Shown: positions 16,027 to 23,985, counted from the first letter of the stretch. The stretch is 62,678 nucleotides of DNA from an uncultured Eubacteriales bacterium (GCA_934491515.1 CAKSTF010000009.1:1-62678); one strand, 5' to 3'. Program-made: numbers and translations. Notes: generated from the sequence alone by a model not told the origin.

Positions 16027-17088
16027 TTATTCACAGAAAAAACTGTCTATTTCGTATTCCATTTCCTTTTCTATATCGCCGCCGTGCAGGAATACCTTTC
16101 CGAAACGGCAGGTCATCTGCATACATTCCTCAATGTGCCAGCGCGGTTTCCATCCGAAAACGGATTTTATCTTGCTGCAGTCAAGCTTTAAAAAGTTTGC
16201 TTCGTGCGGAGCGTTCTTTTCCGCCCTGTTTTCCCATGCAGCGCCCTCGCCCCAGCATTTGCAGAAAAGGTCTACAAGGTCGCCCGTTGTAACGCAGTCG
16301 CAATCATCGGGACCTACGTTGTAAAATCCCGCAAAGGAAATATCGTTATACTGCTTTTCGGCTATCGTAAGGTAAACCGAAAGCGGTTCAAGCACATGCT
16401 GATACGGTCTTGTGGAGTAGGGATTTCTAACCCCTATTACCTCGCCTTTCTGCATGGCGCGCACGCAGTCGGGGATTATGCGATCGTTAGCAAAGTCGCC
16501 GCCGCCGATAACGTTGCCCGCCCTTGCGGTGGAAACGGCAACCCTCCCGTCCGAAAAGAAACTGTTTATATAACTGTGCGTAACAAGTTCCGAACAACTT
16601 TTTGAGTTGGAATAAGGGTCAAATCCGTCAAGCGGTTCGTCTTCACGGTAGCCCCAGCACCACTCGTTATTGTGGTAAACCTTGTCGGTAGTAACATTAA
16701 GCACGCTTTTAACGTTCTTTGAAAGACGAATGCATTCAAGAAGATTTACGGTGCCCATAACGTTTGTTTCGTATGTGTAACGCGGGTCTTTGTAACTGTC
16801 GCGCACTATCGGCTGCGCCGCAAGGTGCAGCACTATTTCGGGATCGGCTTTTAAAAATGCCGCCTTAAGTTTTTCAAAATCCCTTATATCGCCTATTACG
16901 CTTGTCATTTTGCCCTCGGCGCCCGTAAGCGAAAAAAGATCGGGGTCGGTGGGCGGCTCTAAACTGTAACCGGTAAGAACGGCGCCTGCGTCCGTAAGTA
17001 TTTTTGAAAGCCAACTTCCCTTAAAACCGGTATGTCCGGTAAGGAAAACGCGTTTGCCGCGCCAGAAATCAAGTTTTCCGATTGCCAT
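16027..17088 (-). CDS. rfbG: CDP-glucose 4,6-dehydratase
   Basis: RfbG/DdhB converts CDP-D-glucose to CDP-4-keto-6-deoxy-D-glucose, the second step of all CDP-dideoxyhexose routes. The 353-residue SDR begins FWRGKRVFLTGHTGFKGSW, a motif set specific for CDP-glucose dehydratases, followed by the NAD site, HLAAQPIV near residue 93, and the active-site YSNSK near residue 152. The RPYQHVLEPL block near 225 is also characteristic. It lies between the GT-C membrane protein and rfbH, all on the minus strand with gaps under 25 bases. Assignment is firm. Confidence 0.95.
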   Translation of the reverse strand: MAIGKLDFWRGKRVFLTGHTGFKGSWLSKILTDAGAVLTGYSLEPPTDPDLFSLTGAEGKMTSVIGDIRDFEKLKAAFLKADPEIVLHLAAQPIVRDSYKDPRYTYETNVMGTVNLLECIRLSKNVKSVLNVTTDKVYHNNEWCWGYREDEPLDGFDPYSNSKSCSELVTHSYINSFFSDGRVAVSTARAGNVIGGGDFANDRIIPDCVRAMQKGEVIGVRNPYSTRPYQHVLEPLSVYLTIAEKQYNDISFAGFYNVGPDDCDCVTTGDLVDLFCKCWGEGAAWENRAEKNAPHEANFLKLDCSKIKSVFGWKPRWHIEECMQMTCRFGKVFLHGGDIEKEMEYEIDSFFCE

Positions 17089-17112
17089 AATAACAAATCA
17101 CCTTTCTTAAAG

Positions 17113-18423
17113 TCAGTATGATATATCCGCCGTGCGGCGCCTGTAATTATTTCTGTTTTTGTTGTAAATGCGGTATATAACCTCTTTAACCGAGCCCACA
17201 AGCAGCGCCAGAGCAAGCACAAAAAGCGCTATGTTGCAGATGATTACGCCCAGCGTAATTTCATAAAGCGGGGCAAAATTCTTAACGCTGAGTTTAGGGA
17301 ACCGCTTTACAATGTTTATCGGGTACCAGCAAAATATAAGGATAAAGCAAACGCCGTAAATCCTGCTGCCGGACATTTTCGGGTTGTCCTTAAAATATAT
17401 CACCATTGCCGGAATCAGATAAACCAAAGCATAAAGCCAATTAAATCCCGGCACAAGTATGCATATAAGGGTAAGGGATAATATCCTTTTGTAATACTGC
17501 CTTGTAAGCAGGAAAGATACAGCCAGAACAGCCGTTATTGTCGCTGCAAAGTACGACGTATAATCAGCAAGACCGAGTCCGGCAACTTTGGATATATAAG
17601 AGAGCGCATGCCTTATGCTTACCTGAAAACCGTACTGTTCACCGAACGTGCCCGAAAGTTTAAGTATGTTTTTAAACATATAAACTATCCCCTTTGGGCC
17701 GCCGTACAAAAAGAATGGCAGCGCAAAAACGGCAATGCCGTAAATTACGCAGCGCAGCGCCTCCGCCAGCCGTTTTTCGGCAATAAGCAAAAGACCAAAT
17801 ATGGCGGGATATATTTTTATTACCGCCGCAATCGCCAGAAAAATCAGGGAAAGTTCGCGCATCGCCTTGCTGTCGCTGTCCTTATAACAGAAAAACAGCA
17901 GCATAAACAGCAGCGATACAAGTATCGAATTGCCGCGTTCGTAAGCGTATATAAACGGGCAGCCGATTATTACCGAAACGCAGAATATCTTGGTAACTAT
18001 GTCGCCGCTGTCCATCAGTTTCAAAAGCACAAACAGTATTGCTACCACAAGCACAACGCAGTAGATATGAAAAATCATCTGCCCGCATTGGGAATTTCTT
18101 ATCGCGTGCGAGCCGCCAAGCACCGTTTCTTTCGGTACAAACCACACGATTATGCTGTAAAAAATGTATATGAGCGCCGGATATATTACCTTGCGCGTTA
18201 CATACGGGTTCGGCAGGCTTGAATCGTAAACGCTGTCAAAAAAATCGGAGAAATAAGCGTCGCAGTTCGGGAAAAGCAGCTGCCCTACTATTTCGCCTCT
18301 TGTAAAATATGCCGCAAAAAGAGAAACGACCGCGGAAATAATAACAAAAAGCGAAAAATAAAATCTTCCCGAAAAGTGCTTTCTTATATTGCGGAAACTG
18401 TTTGAATTTACGTTTTTATTCAA
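17113..18423 (-). CDS. Polytopic GT-C-type membrane glycosyltransferase (GT87/DUF2029-like)
   Basis: The 436-residue protein has about ten hydrophobic segments with short loops. Early acidic residues (FPNCDAYFSDFFDS, about 52-65) fall in the first extracytoplasmic loop, where GT-C enzymes carry their catalytic acid. An IKIYPAIFGLLLIAEKR block near residue 205 is typical of the GT87/DUF2029 polyprenyl-phosphate-sugar-dependent mannosyl- or arabinosyl-type transferases. Together with GtrA and the GT2 it would form a three-component system that puts the sugar onto an extracellular acceptor. The acceptor and linkage cannot be inferred. It sits 7 bases downstream of rfbF. Confidence 0.75.
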   Translation of the reverse strand: MNKNVNSNSFRNIRKHFSGRFYFSLFVIISAVVSLFAAYFTRGEIVGQLLFPNCDAYFSDFFDSVYDSSLPNPYVTRKVIYPALIYIFYSIIVWFVPKETVLGGSHAIRNSQCGQMIFHIYCVVLVVAILFVLLKLMDSGDIVTKIFCVSVIIGCPFIYAYERGNSILVSLLFMLLFFCYKDSDSKAMRELSLIFLAIAAVIKIYPAIFGLLLIAEKRLAEALRCVIYGIAVFALPFFLYGGPKGIVYMFKNILKLSGTFGEQYGFQVSIRHALSYISKVAGLGLADYTSYFAATITAVLAVSFLLTRQYYKRILSLTLICILVPGFNWLYALVYLIPAMVIYFKDNPKMSGSRIYGVCFILIFCWYPINIVKRFPKLSVKNFAPLYEITLGVIICNIALFVLALALLVGSVKEVIYRIYNKNRNNYRRRTADISY

Positions 18424-18429
18424 AGGCGG

Positions 18430-19203
18430 TCACCAAAGTTTCCACGGAGCCTTTCCGCTGTTCCAAAGATTTTCAAGCAGTTCCTTTTCGCGAAGCGAAT
18501 CCATGCACTGCCAGAAACCGGCGTGGCGGTAACTCATAAGCTGTCCGTTATTTACAAGCGCTTCAAGCGGCTTTGTTTCAAACACGGTCGAATCGCCTTC
18601 AAGATAATCGAATATCTCGGGTTCAAGCACCATAAAGCCCGCGTTTATCGCAGCGCCGTCGTTTATCTGCTTTTCACGGAAACTTTTAACCGTTCCGTCC
18701 TCTTTAATATCAAGAACGCCCTTCTGCTGTTTTTGAACAACGGTGGTAAGGGTGGCTGTTTTGCCGTGCAATTTATGGAAAGCGACAAGTTCGCTTATAT
18801 CAACGTCGCAAACGCCATCGCCGTAGGTCATCATAAAAGGTTCGTTGCCTATGTACTGCTGAACGCGTTTGATTCTGCCGCCCGTCATCGTATTAAGACC
18901 CGTGTCCACTACCGTAACCTTCCATGGTTCGGCATGGCGCTGATGTATCTCTATTTCATTGCCCTTTGTAAAATCAAAGGTAACGTCGCTTGTATGTATA
19001 AAGTAATTTGCAAACCATTCTTTTATCACATGCTGTTTATAACCGGCGCAGATTATAAAATCATTATAGCCGAAGTGCGAATAGTTTTTCATAATGTGCC
19101 AAAGTATCGGCATACCGCCTATTTCGATAAGCGGCTTGGGCTTGTACTGTGATTCTTCGCTTATTCTTGTTCCGAAACCGCCGGCAAGTATCACAACTTT
19201 CAT
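18430..19203 (-). CDS. rfbF: Glucose-1-phosphate cytidylyltransferase
   Basis: RfbF/DdhA makes CDP-glucose from CTP and glucose-1-phosphate and commits carbon to the CDP-dideoxyhexose pathway. The 257 residues match the family length. The nucleotidyltransferase signature LAGGFGTRISEES is at 5-17, PKPLIEIGG follows, then GYKQHVIKEWFANYF near 67 and TYGDGVCDVD near 127. The start at 19203 is preceded by GGAGG about 8 bases upstream; an in-frame ATG at 19245 would add 14 residues from the leader. It is the first gene of the operon, behind a strong promoter at 19277-19305. Confidence 0.94.
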   Translation of the reverse strand: MKVVILAGGFGTRISEESQYKPKPLIEIGGMPILWHIMKNYSHFGYNDFIICAGYKQHVIKEWFANYFIHTSDVTFDFTKGNEIEIHQRHAEPWKVTVVDTGLNTMTGGRIKRVQQYIGNEPFMMTYGDGVCDVDISELVAFHKLHGKTATLTTVVQKQQKGVLDIKEDGTVKSFREKQINDGAAINAGFMVLEPEIFDYLEGDSTVFETKPLEALVNNGQLMSYRHAGFWQCMDSLREKELLENLWNSGKAPWKLW

Positions 19204-19233
19204 AATACATCCTCCGTAATCAGAATTCCTCTT

Positions 19234-19256
19234 TATAACACACAATGGGTGTTATA
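19234..19256. promoter_or_regulatory. Inverted repeat in the leader of the surface-sugar operon
   Basis: TATAACAC (19234-19241) and GTGTTATA (19249-19256) form an 8-bp perfect inverted repeat around 7 bases, between the predicted promoter and rfbF. It could be a repressor operator or a small leader hairpin. Confidence 0.5.
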
Positions 19257-19276
19257 CCACATTTTAATACTTGTAC

Positions 19277-19305
19277 ATTATATAGTAACAGTGCACAAAA
19301 GTCAA
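19277..19305 (-). promoter_or_regulatory. Predicted sigma-A promoter of the surface-sugar operon
   Basis: On the minus strand TTGACT (19300-19305) and TATAAT (19277-19282) are 17 bases apart, near consensus. It would drive the ten genes rfbF to GT2 (19203 down to 8144), as no strong terminator is visible between them. Confidence 0.75.
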
Positions 19306-19317
19306 GAAAGCACAGCG

Positions 19318-19357
19318 CAAAAGCACCGCTTTGTCCTACGGCAAAACGGTGCTTTTG
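19318..19357 (-). terminator. Hairpin after the CmpB-like gene
   Basis: CAAAAGCACCG (19318-19328) pairs with CGGTGCTTTTG (19347-19357). The minus-strand copy ends in GCTTTTG, so the T-run is partly within the stem. It separates the CmpB-like gene from the surface-sugar promoter. Confidence 0.65.
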
Positions 19358-19360
19358 TTG

Positions 19361-19930
19361 TTAATACGTTATGGGATTGCGGAATAATGCGGAAAGCGCG
19401 CTGTCGGTAAGTATCGCCGCGGATAAAACCGCACATACGGCATACTTTATACGCGGATCGGTCTTTTTATAGATTCCGGAAGAAACGGGCTCTAAAACGT
19501 AGTGGAAGAAAATCCCCAAAAGCCCGAAAGTTATAACGCTTCTGAAACAGACAAGGCCGCCTATGTTAAGGAACAGTCCGCGATAGTCCCACAGCCGCAA
19601 ATCTAAATATTTAAGGTATACAAAACCTATTGTGTACTCAACGATTCCCGTAATCCCCACACAGAGCGAAAAAAGCAAAACGGGATGTTTTTTAAGCGGT
19701 TTCATGGCATATATTCCAAGTGCGCCTATGCCGTATATCGGAAGCCACGGGCCGTACAGAACGCCGCGGTTTCTAAGCGCCCCCTCGGTTATCCAGTAAA
19801 AAATTTCTTCATACACCCAGCCGACAAACGAGCCGGAAATAAAGACAAGAAACAGGTAACAAAGCCGGTCAAGCAGCCATATCTGTTTTGAAACGGAGTT
19901 TGCCGCCTGTTCGCGCTCTTTAAGTGCCAT
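19361..19930 (-). CDS. CmpB-like putative ABC transporter permease family membrane protein
   Basis: The 189-residue protein matches the PF06541 pattern found widely in Clostridia. An initial helix containing GSFVGWVYEE (about 33-42) is followed by a GVLYGPWLPIYGIGA block, a third helix, and LRLWDYRGLFLNIGG, which recurs in the family with conserved Trp, Tyr and Arg. Four or five transmembrane segments are visible. Family members are annotated as putative ABC permeases, but there is no ABC ATPase next to it and its real function is unknown. It is monocistronic, ending at a hairpin that precedes the rfbF promoter region. Confidence 0.8.
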   Translation of the reverse strand: MALKEREQAANSVSKQIWLLDRLCYLFLVFISGSFVGWVYEEIFYWITEGALRNRGVLYGPWLPIYGIGALGIYAMKPLKKHPVLLFSLCVGITGIVEYTIGFVYLKYLDLRLWDYRGLFLNIGGLVCFRSVITFGLLGIFFHYVLEPVSSGIYKKTDPRIKYAVCAVLSAAILTDSALSALFRNPITY

Positions 19931-20025
19931 ATCGGATTCCCCCTCAGGTTTTATCCGTCTCCTCTTTACAGATTATAGTACAAAAACGCTTTTCCGTCAA
20001 CTTTCGACAAAAAGGGATGTTTTTT

Positions 20026-20055
20026 CTTGCAAGCTTTGCCCGCGTTTAGTATAAT
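20026..20055 (+). promoter_or_regulatory. Predicted promoter of the CDP-glycerol transferase fragment
   Basis: TTGCAA (20026-20031) and TATAAT (20050-20055) are 18 bases apart. GAGGTG and an ATG at 20078 follow. Confidence 0.6.
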
Positions 20056-20077
20056 TCTTTCAAAAGAGGTGATTTCA

Positions 20078-20513
20078 ATGAAACACAGAACAGCGGTATG
20101 TATGATATTTGACAGAGTAAGCGCCGAAAAGGCAAAGGAGTTAAGACAGAAAGTTTCGCTTATACAAAATCTTAAAATCGACGATTGCCCCACATACCAC
20201 GCAGGGCTTAAAACGGCGGACGTTTTTGTAAGCGACATATCTTCCCTGCTTAAAGAATTTGTATTTATGGGCAAACCCGTAATTTGTACCGTAAACGACA
20301 GCAGTTTCCTGCTGCCCGGCGAATTCAGTTCCTGCCTGTCCGTTCCCGAATGCTGCGCGGAACTAAAGGAAACGCTTTGCCGCGCGATAGGCGGATATGA
20401 CGAAAAGGCGGAAAACAGAAAGGCATACTGTGAAAAAAATCGCAAACGGCAAAGGAAGCGTTTCACAACGCCTTTTGGACCTTATCTCCGAAAAAGCCGA
20501 TAATCCGGAGTAG
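20078..20513 (+). pseudogene. CDP-glycerol glycerophosphotransferase C-terminal-like fragment, frameshifted
   Basis: The frame from the ATG at 20078 (GAGGTG 7-8 bases upstream) contains TADVFVSDISSLLKEFVFMG, which resembles the conserved block near the C-terminus of TagB/TagF-type transferases (ADVLISDYSS...DF...GKPVI), followed by KPVICTV. Full enzymes exceed 350 residues, so only the distal third is present. At an A7 run (20433-20439) the frame goes into an Arg/Lys-rich tail ending at 20503. Shifting by +1 there instead gives IANGKGSVSQRLLDLISEK, which looks like the natural end, and reaches a stop at 20513. It is either a decayed gene, a sequencing error, or slippage. It has its own promoter. 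Confidence 0.6.
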
Positions 20514-20575
20514 TTGCTCAGGCAGGCCGATTGGGCTGCAGTGATTTTTCGCTTAAAAAATTCACAAATACGTTA

Positions 20576-20604
20576 TTGACTTTGCATTTTTTCGGTGCTA
20601 TTAT
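20576..20604 (+). promoter_or_regulatory. Predicted promoter of the T-box-controlled aminotransferase
   Basis: TTGACT (20576-20581) and TATTAT (20599-20604) are 17 bases apart, just upstream of the T-box stem I. Confidence 0.65.
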
Positions 20605-20609
20605 CTATA

Positions 20610-20884
20610 TATGTTAAATGCTATGACGAAAACAAGTAAGGTAAAACCTCCGCCGCAAGAGAATTGCCGGCAGGTGCGAGGCAACCGACGGACTTTACCC
20701 GAATTCCTTTCCGAGCAGTTGCTTTGAACGCGCCGCGCCGCGCAATTATAGGCAAACGGGGTTGCCCGTTACAGCAAGAGGATATATTTTGTATCCCGTA
20801 AGGCCGCTTTGTGCGGTAAACAGAGGTGGTACCGCGATCAATTCGCCCTCTGCACACGTTGTTGTGCAGCAGGGCGCTTTTTTT
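20610..20884 (+). promoter_or_regulatory. T-box riboswitch leader
   Basis: The leader has the diagnostic T-box sequence TGGTACCGCG at 20827-20836 inside CAGAGG...CCTCTG, which forms the antiterminator. The competing terminator follows. Stem I is visible: AGTA at 20635-20638, then GGTAAA (20640-20645) paired with TTTACC (20694-20699). The 3' side of the specifier loop reads CGAATTCC (20700-20707). T-box specifiers usually end in C, which favours TTC (Phe) within GAATTC, but ATT, AAT and GAA are also present and I could not fix the register. Binding of uncharged tRNA would allow expression of the aminotransferase. Confidence 0.93.
20844..20884 (+). terminator. T-box leader terminator
   Basis: CGCCCT (20844-20849) pairs with AGGGCG (20871-20876) and TGCACA with TGTGCA inside, followed by CTTTTTTT. 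It is mutually exclusive with the antiterminator that uses CCCTCTG. Confidence 0.88.
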
Positions 20885-20909
20885 ACATATTCCGAAGGAG
20901 GAAAACACA

Positions 20910-22076
20910 ATGCAGGAAATGAGCAGAAAAAACAAACATTTTACCGATTCGGTAATACGCAGAATGACGCGTATTTCACTTGAATGCGGCGCTATAAATC
21001 TGGCGCAGGGTTTCCCCGATTTTGACCCTCCGAAAGCACTTACCGACCGTCTTGCGGAAGTGAGCGCGTTAGGTCCGCATCAATACCCCATCACAATGGG
21101 CGCGCCCAATTTCAGGCAGGCACTTTCCAAAAAACTTAAACGCTTTATGGGCATTGATATCGACCCCGAAACCGAAATGGTGGTAACCATCGGCTCTACC
21201 GAGGCAATGGTAGATACGCTTTTTGCCCTTACGAATCCCGGCGACAAAATAATCCTTTTCTCGCCCTATTTCGAAAACTATCGCGCGCAGGCCATTATGG
21301 CAGGGTGCGAGACCGTTTTCGTGCCGCTTACGCCGCCCGAATTCAAATTTGACCCCGCGGTGCTTGAAAACGCTTTCAAACAGGGTGCCAAAGCAATACT
21401 TATATGCAATCCCTCTAACCCCAGCGGCAAAGTATTTACAAAAGAAGAACTTGAATTTATTGCCGACCTTTGCAAAAAGTACGATACCTACGCCATAATG
21501 GACGAGGTTTACGAGCATATCATTTATGAAGGTCACGTTCACACGTATATGGCCTCCCTGCCCGGTATGTGGGAGCGCACGGTGAGCTGCTCGAGCCTTT
21601 CTAAAACCTACTCGGTAACCGGATGGCGTTTAGGGTACGCCACCGCGCCCAAAAATATCATGGACAGAATAAAGCAGTACCACGATTTCAACACGGTAGG
21701 CGCTGCCTCTCCGCTTATGGAGGCGGCGGTCAAGGGACTTGAAATGCCCGACAGTTACTACAAGGAATTCGGCGACCACTACGCACATATGAAGAAACTG
21801 TTTACGGACGGGCTTCGCCGCATAGGCATACCCTTTACCGATCCGCAGGGCGCATACTTTGTGCTTGCCGATATTTCCCCCTATATAAAACCGGGACAGT
21901 CGGACGTTGAGTTCTGCGAAAAAATGGCGCGCGAGGTAGGCGTTGCCTGCGTGCCCGGCAGTTCTTTCTTTGACGAGGACATAAATCACATAGTAAGAGT
22001 GCATTTCGCAAAGAAGGACGACACCTTAAACGAAGCGCTGAACCGTTTGCAGAATATCGGCAAGATAATGAAATAA
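20910..22076 (+). CDS. PLP-dependent class I/II aminotransferase (aspartate/aromatic type)
   Basis: The 388-residue fold-type I aminotransferase transfers an amino group between an amino acid and a 2-oxo acid. Visible are NLAQGFPDFDPP near residue 30, the substrate-binding ANPGDKIILFSPYFENY region, NPSNPSGK near 170, DEVYEH near 197, and the PLP lysine in SCSSLSKTYSVTGWRLGY near 235. AAGGAGG stands about 9 bases before the ATG. The gene is under T-box control, so it responds to starvation for one amino acid; a Phe-type specifier would fit an aromatic aminotransferase. KAT/MetC-like annotations are common for this subfamily, and the exact substrate is open. Confidence 0.9.
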   Translation: MQEMSRKNKHFTDSVIRRMTRISLECGAINLAQGFPDFDPPKALTDRLAEVSALGPHQYPITMGAPNFRQALSKKLKRFMGIDIDPETEMVVTIGSTEAMVDTLFALTNPGDKIILFSPYFENYRAQAIMAGCETVFVPLTPPEFKFDPAVLENAFKQGAKAILICNPSNPSGKVFTKEELEFIADLCKKYDTYAIMDEVYEHIIYEGHVHTYMASLPGMWERTVSCSSLSKTYSVTGWRLGYATAPKNIMDRIKQYHDFNTVGAASPLMEAAVKGLEMPDSYYKEFGDHYAHMKKLFTDGLRRIGIPFTDPQGAYFVLADISPYIKPGQSDVEFCEKMAREVGVACVPGSSFFDEDINHIVRVHFAKKDDTLNEALNRLQNIGKIMK

Positions 22077-22090
22077 AAATTTTTTTACAG

Positions 22091-22126
22091 CCGGCGTACG
22101 GGATTTCCCCGTGCGCCGGTTTTGTG
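22091..22126 (+). terminator. Terminator after the aminotransferase
   Basis: CCGGCGTACGGG (22091-22102) pairs with CCCGTGCGCCGG (22108-22119) with one G-T pair, followed by TTTTGTGTTTTT. Confidence 0.85.
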
Positions 22127-22139
22127 TTTTTAAAAAGTG

Positions 22140-22188
22140 TTGCTTTTTAGTTACAAATGTGTTACAATTTAGTAACCGTATTGGTAAC
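22140..22188 (+). promoter_or_regulatory. Promoter with helically phased GTTAC/GTAAC repeats
   Basis: TTGCTT (22140-22145) and TACAAT (22163-22168) are 17 bases apart. Over and just after the promoter lie GTTAC at 22150 and 22161 and GTAAC at 22172 and 22184, spaced 11, 11 and 12 bases. This is about one helical turn each and symmetric about the centre. It looks like a multi-site operator for a dimeric regulator. Confidence 0.5.
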
Positions 22189-22223
22189 AGTACTTAATTT
22201 TAGAAAAAAGGAGGGGCAGTGCC

Positions 22224-23033
22224 TTGAAGAAAATCGTATTTTTCATAACGCTTTTTGCGGTAACCGCCGCACTTTGCGCCTGTTCTGTTTTCGGAATAGT
22301 GGCAACCGCCCCCGATATAAAAGGCAACAGCGAGGGTGAGATTACCGCAACGCTTGTAACGCAGGTAAAATCCGGCGAGCAAAGCAGCGCAGCCGCTGCC
22401 GAACAGTCAGCCTCCTCTGCAGTGTCAAGCGAGGCGTCTTCCGCTGCGGACAGTTCCGCCGAGAGCGCCGAACAGAAAGAGTCTTCCGCGGCGCAGTCTT
22501 CCGAACCGGCTCCCTCCCCTGCACCGACTCCTGCACCTGCGCCGGCTCCCTCCCCTGCACCGGCGGCAACGTATTTTGACTCGGTTATAAACGAAAAGAT
22601 AGCACAGGTAACCAACTCTTCGATGTCGCAGTTTGAAAAACTGAAAGCGTGTTACACCTTCCTCACCGTAGGAACAAGGTACGGCAGCTGCTTAAATTAC
22701 GGCACGCATTACAGGAACGGCGGCAGTTTTTATAAAGCAATCGCTTTGGGACTTATAATAGACCGTCAGGGAATGTGCGACGCATACACCGCGGCGTTTG
22801 TTGCTTTTGCAAGGGCGCTTGGGTACGACGCGCACCATGTAGAAGGTCTTACCGGCGCTCGCGGCGGCGGAACCACCGGCCACGACTGGGCGCAGATAAA
22901 TATTGACGGCGTTACCTATATTTTCGACGCACAGCTTGAAAACCAGATCTACGGCGGCGGAACGTTCAACCGCTTCTGCAAAACCGCTTCCGAAATCGGC
23001 GACACCTATATATATCAAAACACCGTATATTGA
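22224..23033 (+). CDS. Transglutaminase-like (TGc) domain lipoprotein
   Basis: The 269-residue protein starts at a TTG with AAGGAGG about 11 bases upstream. It has a lipoprotein signal ending in ALCAC (Cys near residue 20). A long disordered linker rich in Ser, Ala and Glu (about 50-95) and then Pro-Ala repeats (about 96-115) spans the wall. A transglutaminase/protease-like domain at about 118-269 carries the catalytic triad Cys in QGMCDAY (about 185), His in TGHDW (about 217) and Asp in FDAQLE (about 234). It is anchored to the outer face of the membrane and could act as a peptidase or cross-linking enzyme. The GT2 follows 19 bases later. Confidence 0.85.
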   Translation: MKKIVFFITLFAVTAALCACSVFGIVATAPDIKGNSEGEITATLVTQVKSGEQSSAAAAEQSASSAVSSEASSAADSSAESAEQKESSAAQSSEPAPSPAPTPAPAPAPSPAPAATYFDSVINEKIAQVTNSSMSQFEKLKACYTFLTVGTRYGSCLNYGTHYRNGGSFYKAIALGLIIDRQGMCDAYTAAFVAFARALGYDAHHVEGLTGARGGGTTGHDWAQINIDGVTYIFDAQLENQIYGGGTFNRFCKTASEIGDTYIYQNTVY

Positions 23034-23052
23034 TAAAAGGGCGTGTTTTTCC

Positions 23053-23976
23053 TTGATAACCGTTTTACTTGCAACATATAACGGCAGACGTTTTATCGGC
23101 GAGCAGCTTGACTCGCTTCTGAATCAGACATATAAAGATTTTAAAGTGCTTATACACGACGACGGCTCGACTGACGGCACTGCCGACATTATTGACGGTT
23201 ACATAGCCCGTTATCCCGATAAATTTTCACGCATAGAAGCGCCCGCGACAGGCAGCGCCGCGGCAAATTTTGCTTTTCTTTTTTCAAAGTGCGACGACGA
23301 TTATATAATGTTCTGCGATCAGGACGACGTTTGGATGCCCGAAAAGATAGAAAAAACGCTTGCTGCCGTAAAGGCGGCAGAGGCGGAAACGGACGCGGAC
23401 GTGCCCGTGCTTGCACATTCGGATCTTGCGGTTACGGACGCGGCGCTTAATATAATAAACGATTCGTTTTTTGCAATGCAGAAACTCGATCCCGATTTTA
23501 TAACGCTGCCGCATCTTCTTGTGCAAAACTGCGTTACCGGCTGCACGGTAATGATAAACCGCGCACTTAAAGAAAGAACCGGCGAAATACCCAAAGAGTG
23601 CGCCATGCACGATTGGTGGCTGGCACTTGTGGCGGCGGTGTTCGGCAAAACAGTATTTATAAACGAACCGCTTTTATACTACCGCCAGCACGGCGATAAC
23701 AGCGTTGGCGCAAAATCGGCAGGCTCGCTTTCTTATATAACGGGAAAACTTAAAAACCTTGAAAATCTTAAAAGCAATTACCTTATGACATACGTTCAGG
23801 CAAGAATCCTGCGGCAGCGTTACATTAAGGAAGCCGACCCCATTTCGCAAAAAATAATAAACGCCTACTGCAATATGTCGGAACTCGGAAAACTCGGCAG
23901 AATACGGCTTATGCGGCTGTACGGCTTTCAGAAAAACACCCGCCTTCGCAGAATAGGGCAATATATAATAGTATAA
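23053..23976 (+). CDS. Family 2 glycosyltransferase (rhamnosyltransferase-like)
   Basis: The 307-residue GT-A enzyme begins ITVLLATYNGRRFIGEQLDSL and has the donor-binding DDGSTDGT near residue 36 and the metal-binding FCDQDDVW near residue 88. An MHDWW block near 183 corresponds to the acceptor/catalytic base region of wbbL/RfbN-like rhamnosyltransferases, and YRQHGDN follows. No transmembrane helices are visible, so it should act in the cytoplasm on a lipid-linked acceptor. The TTG at 23053 is chosen because homology begins there; the frame is open further upstream, but that part overlaps the lipoprotein gene. It ends at a strong hairpin. Confidence 0.86.
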   Translation: MITVLLATYNGRRFIGEQLDSLLNQTYKDFKVLIHDDGSTDGTADIIDGYIARYPDKFSRIEAPATGSAAANFAFLFSKCDDDYIMFCDQDDVWMPEKIEKTLAAVKAAEAETDADVPVLAHSDLAVTDAALNIINDSFFAMQKLDPDFITLPHLLVQNCVTGCTVMINRALKERTGEIPKECAMHDWWLALVAAVFGKTVFINEPLLYYRQHGDNSVGAKSAGSLSYITGKLKNLENLKSNYLMTYVQARILRQRYIKEADPISQKIINAYCNMSELGKLGRIRLMRLYGFQKNTRLRRIGQYIIV

Positions 23977-23985
23977 CAACAAAGC

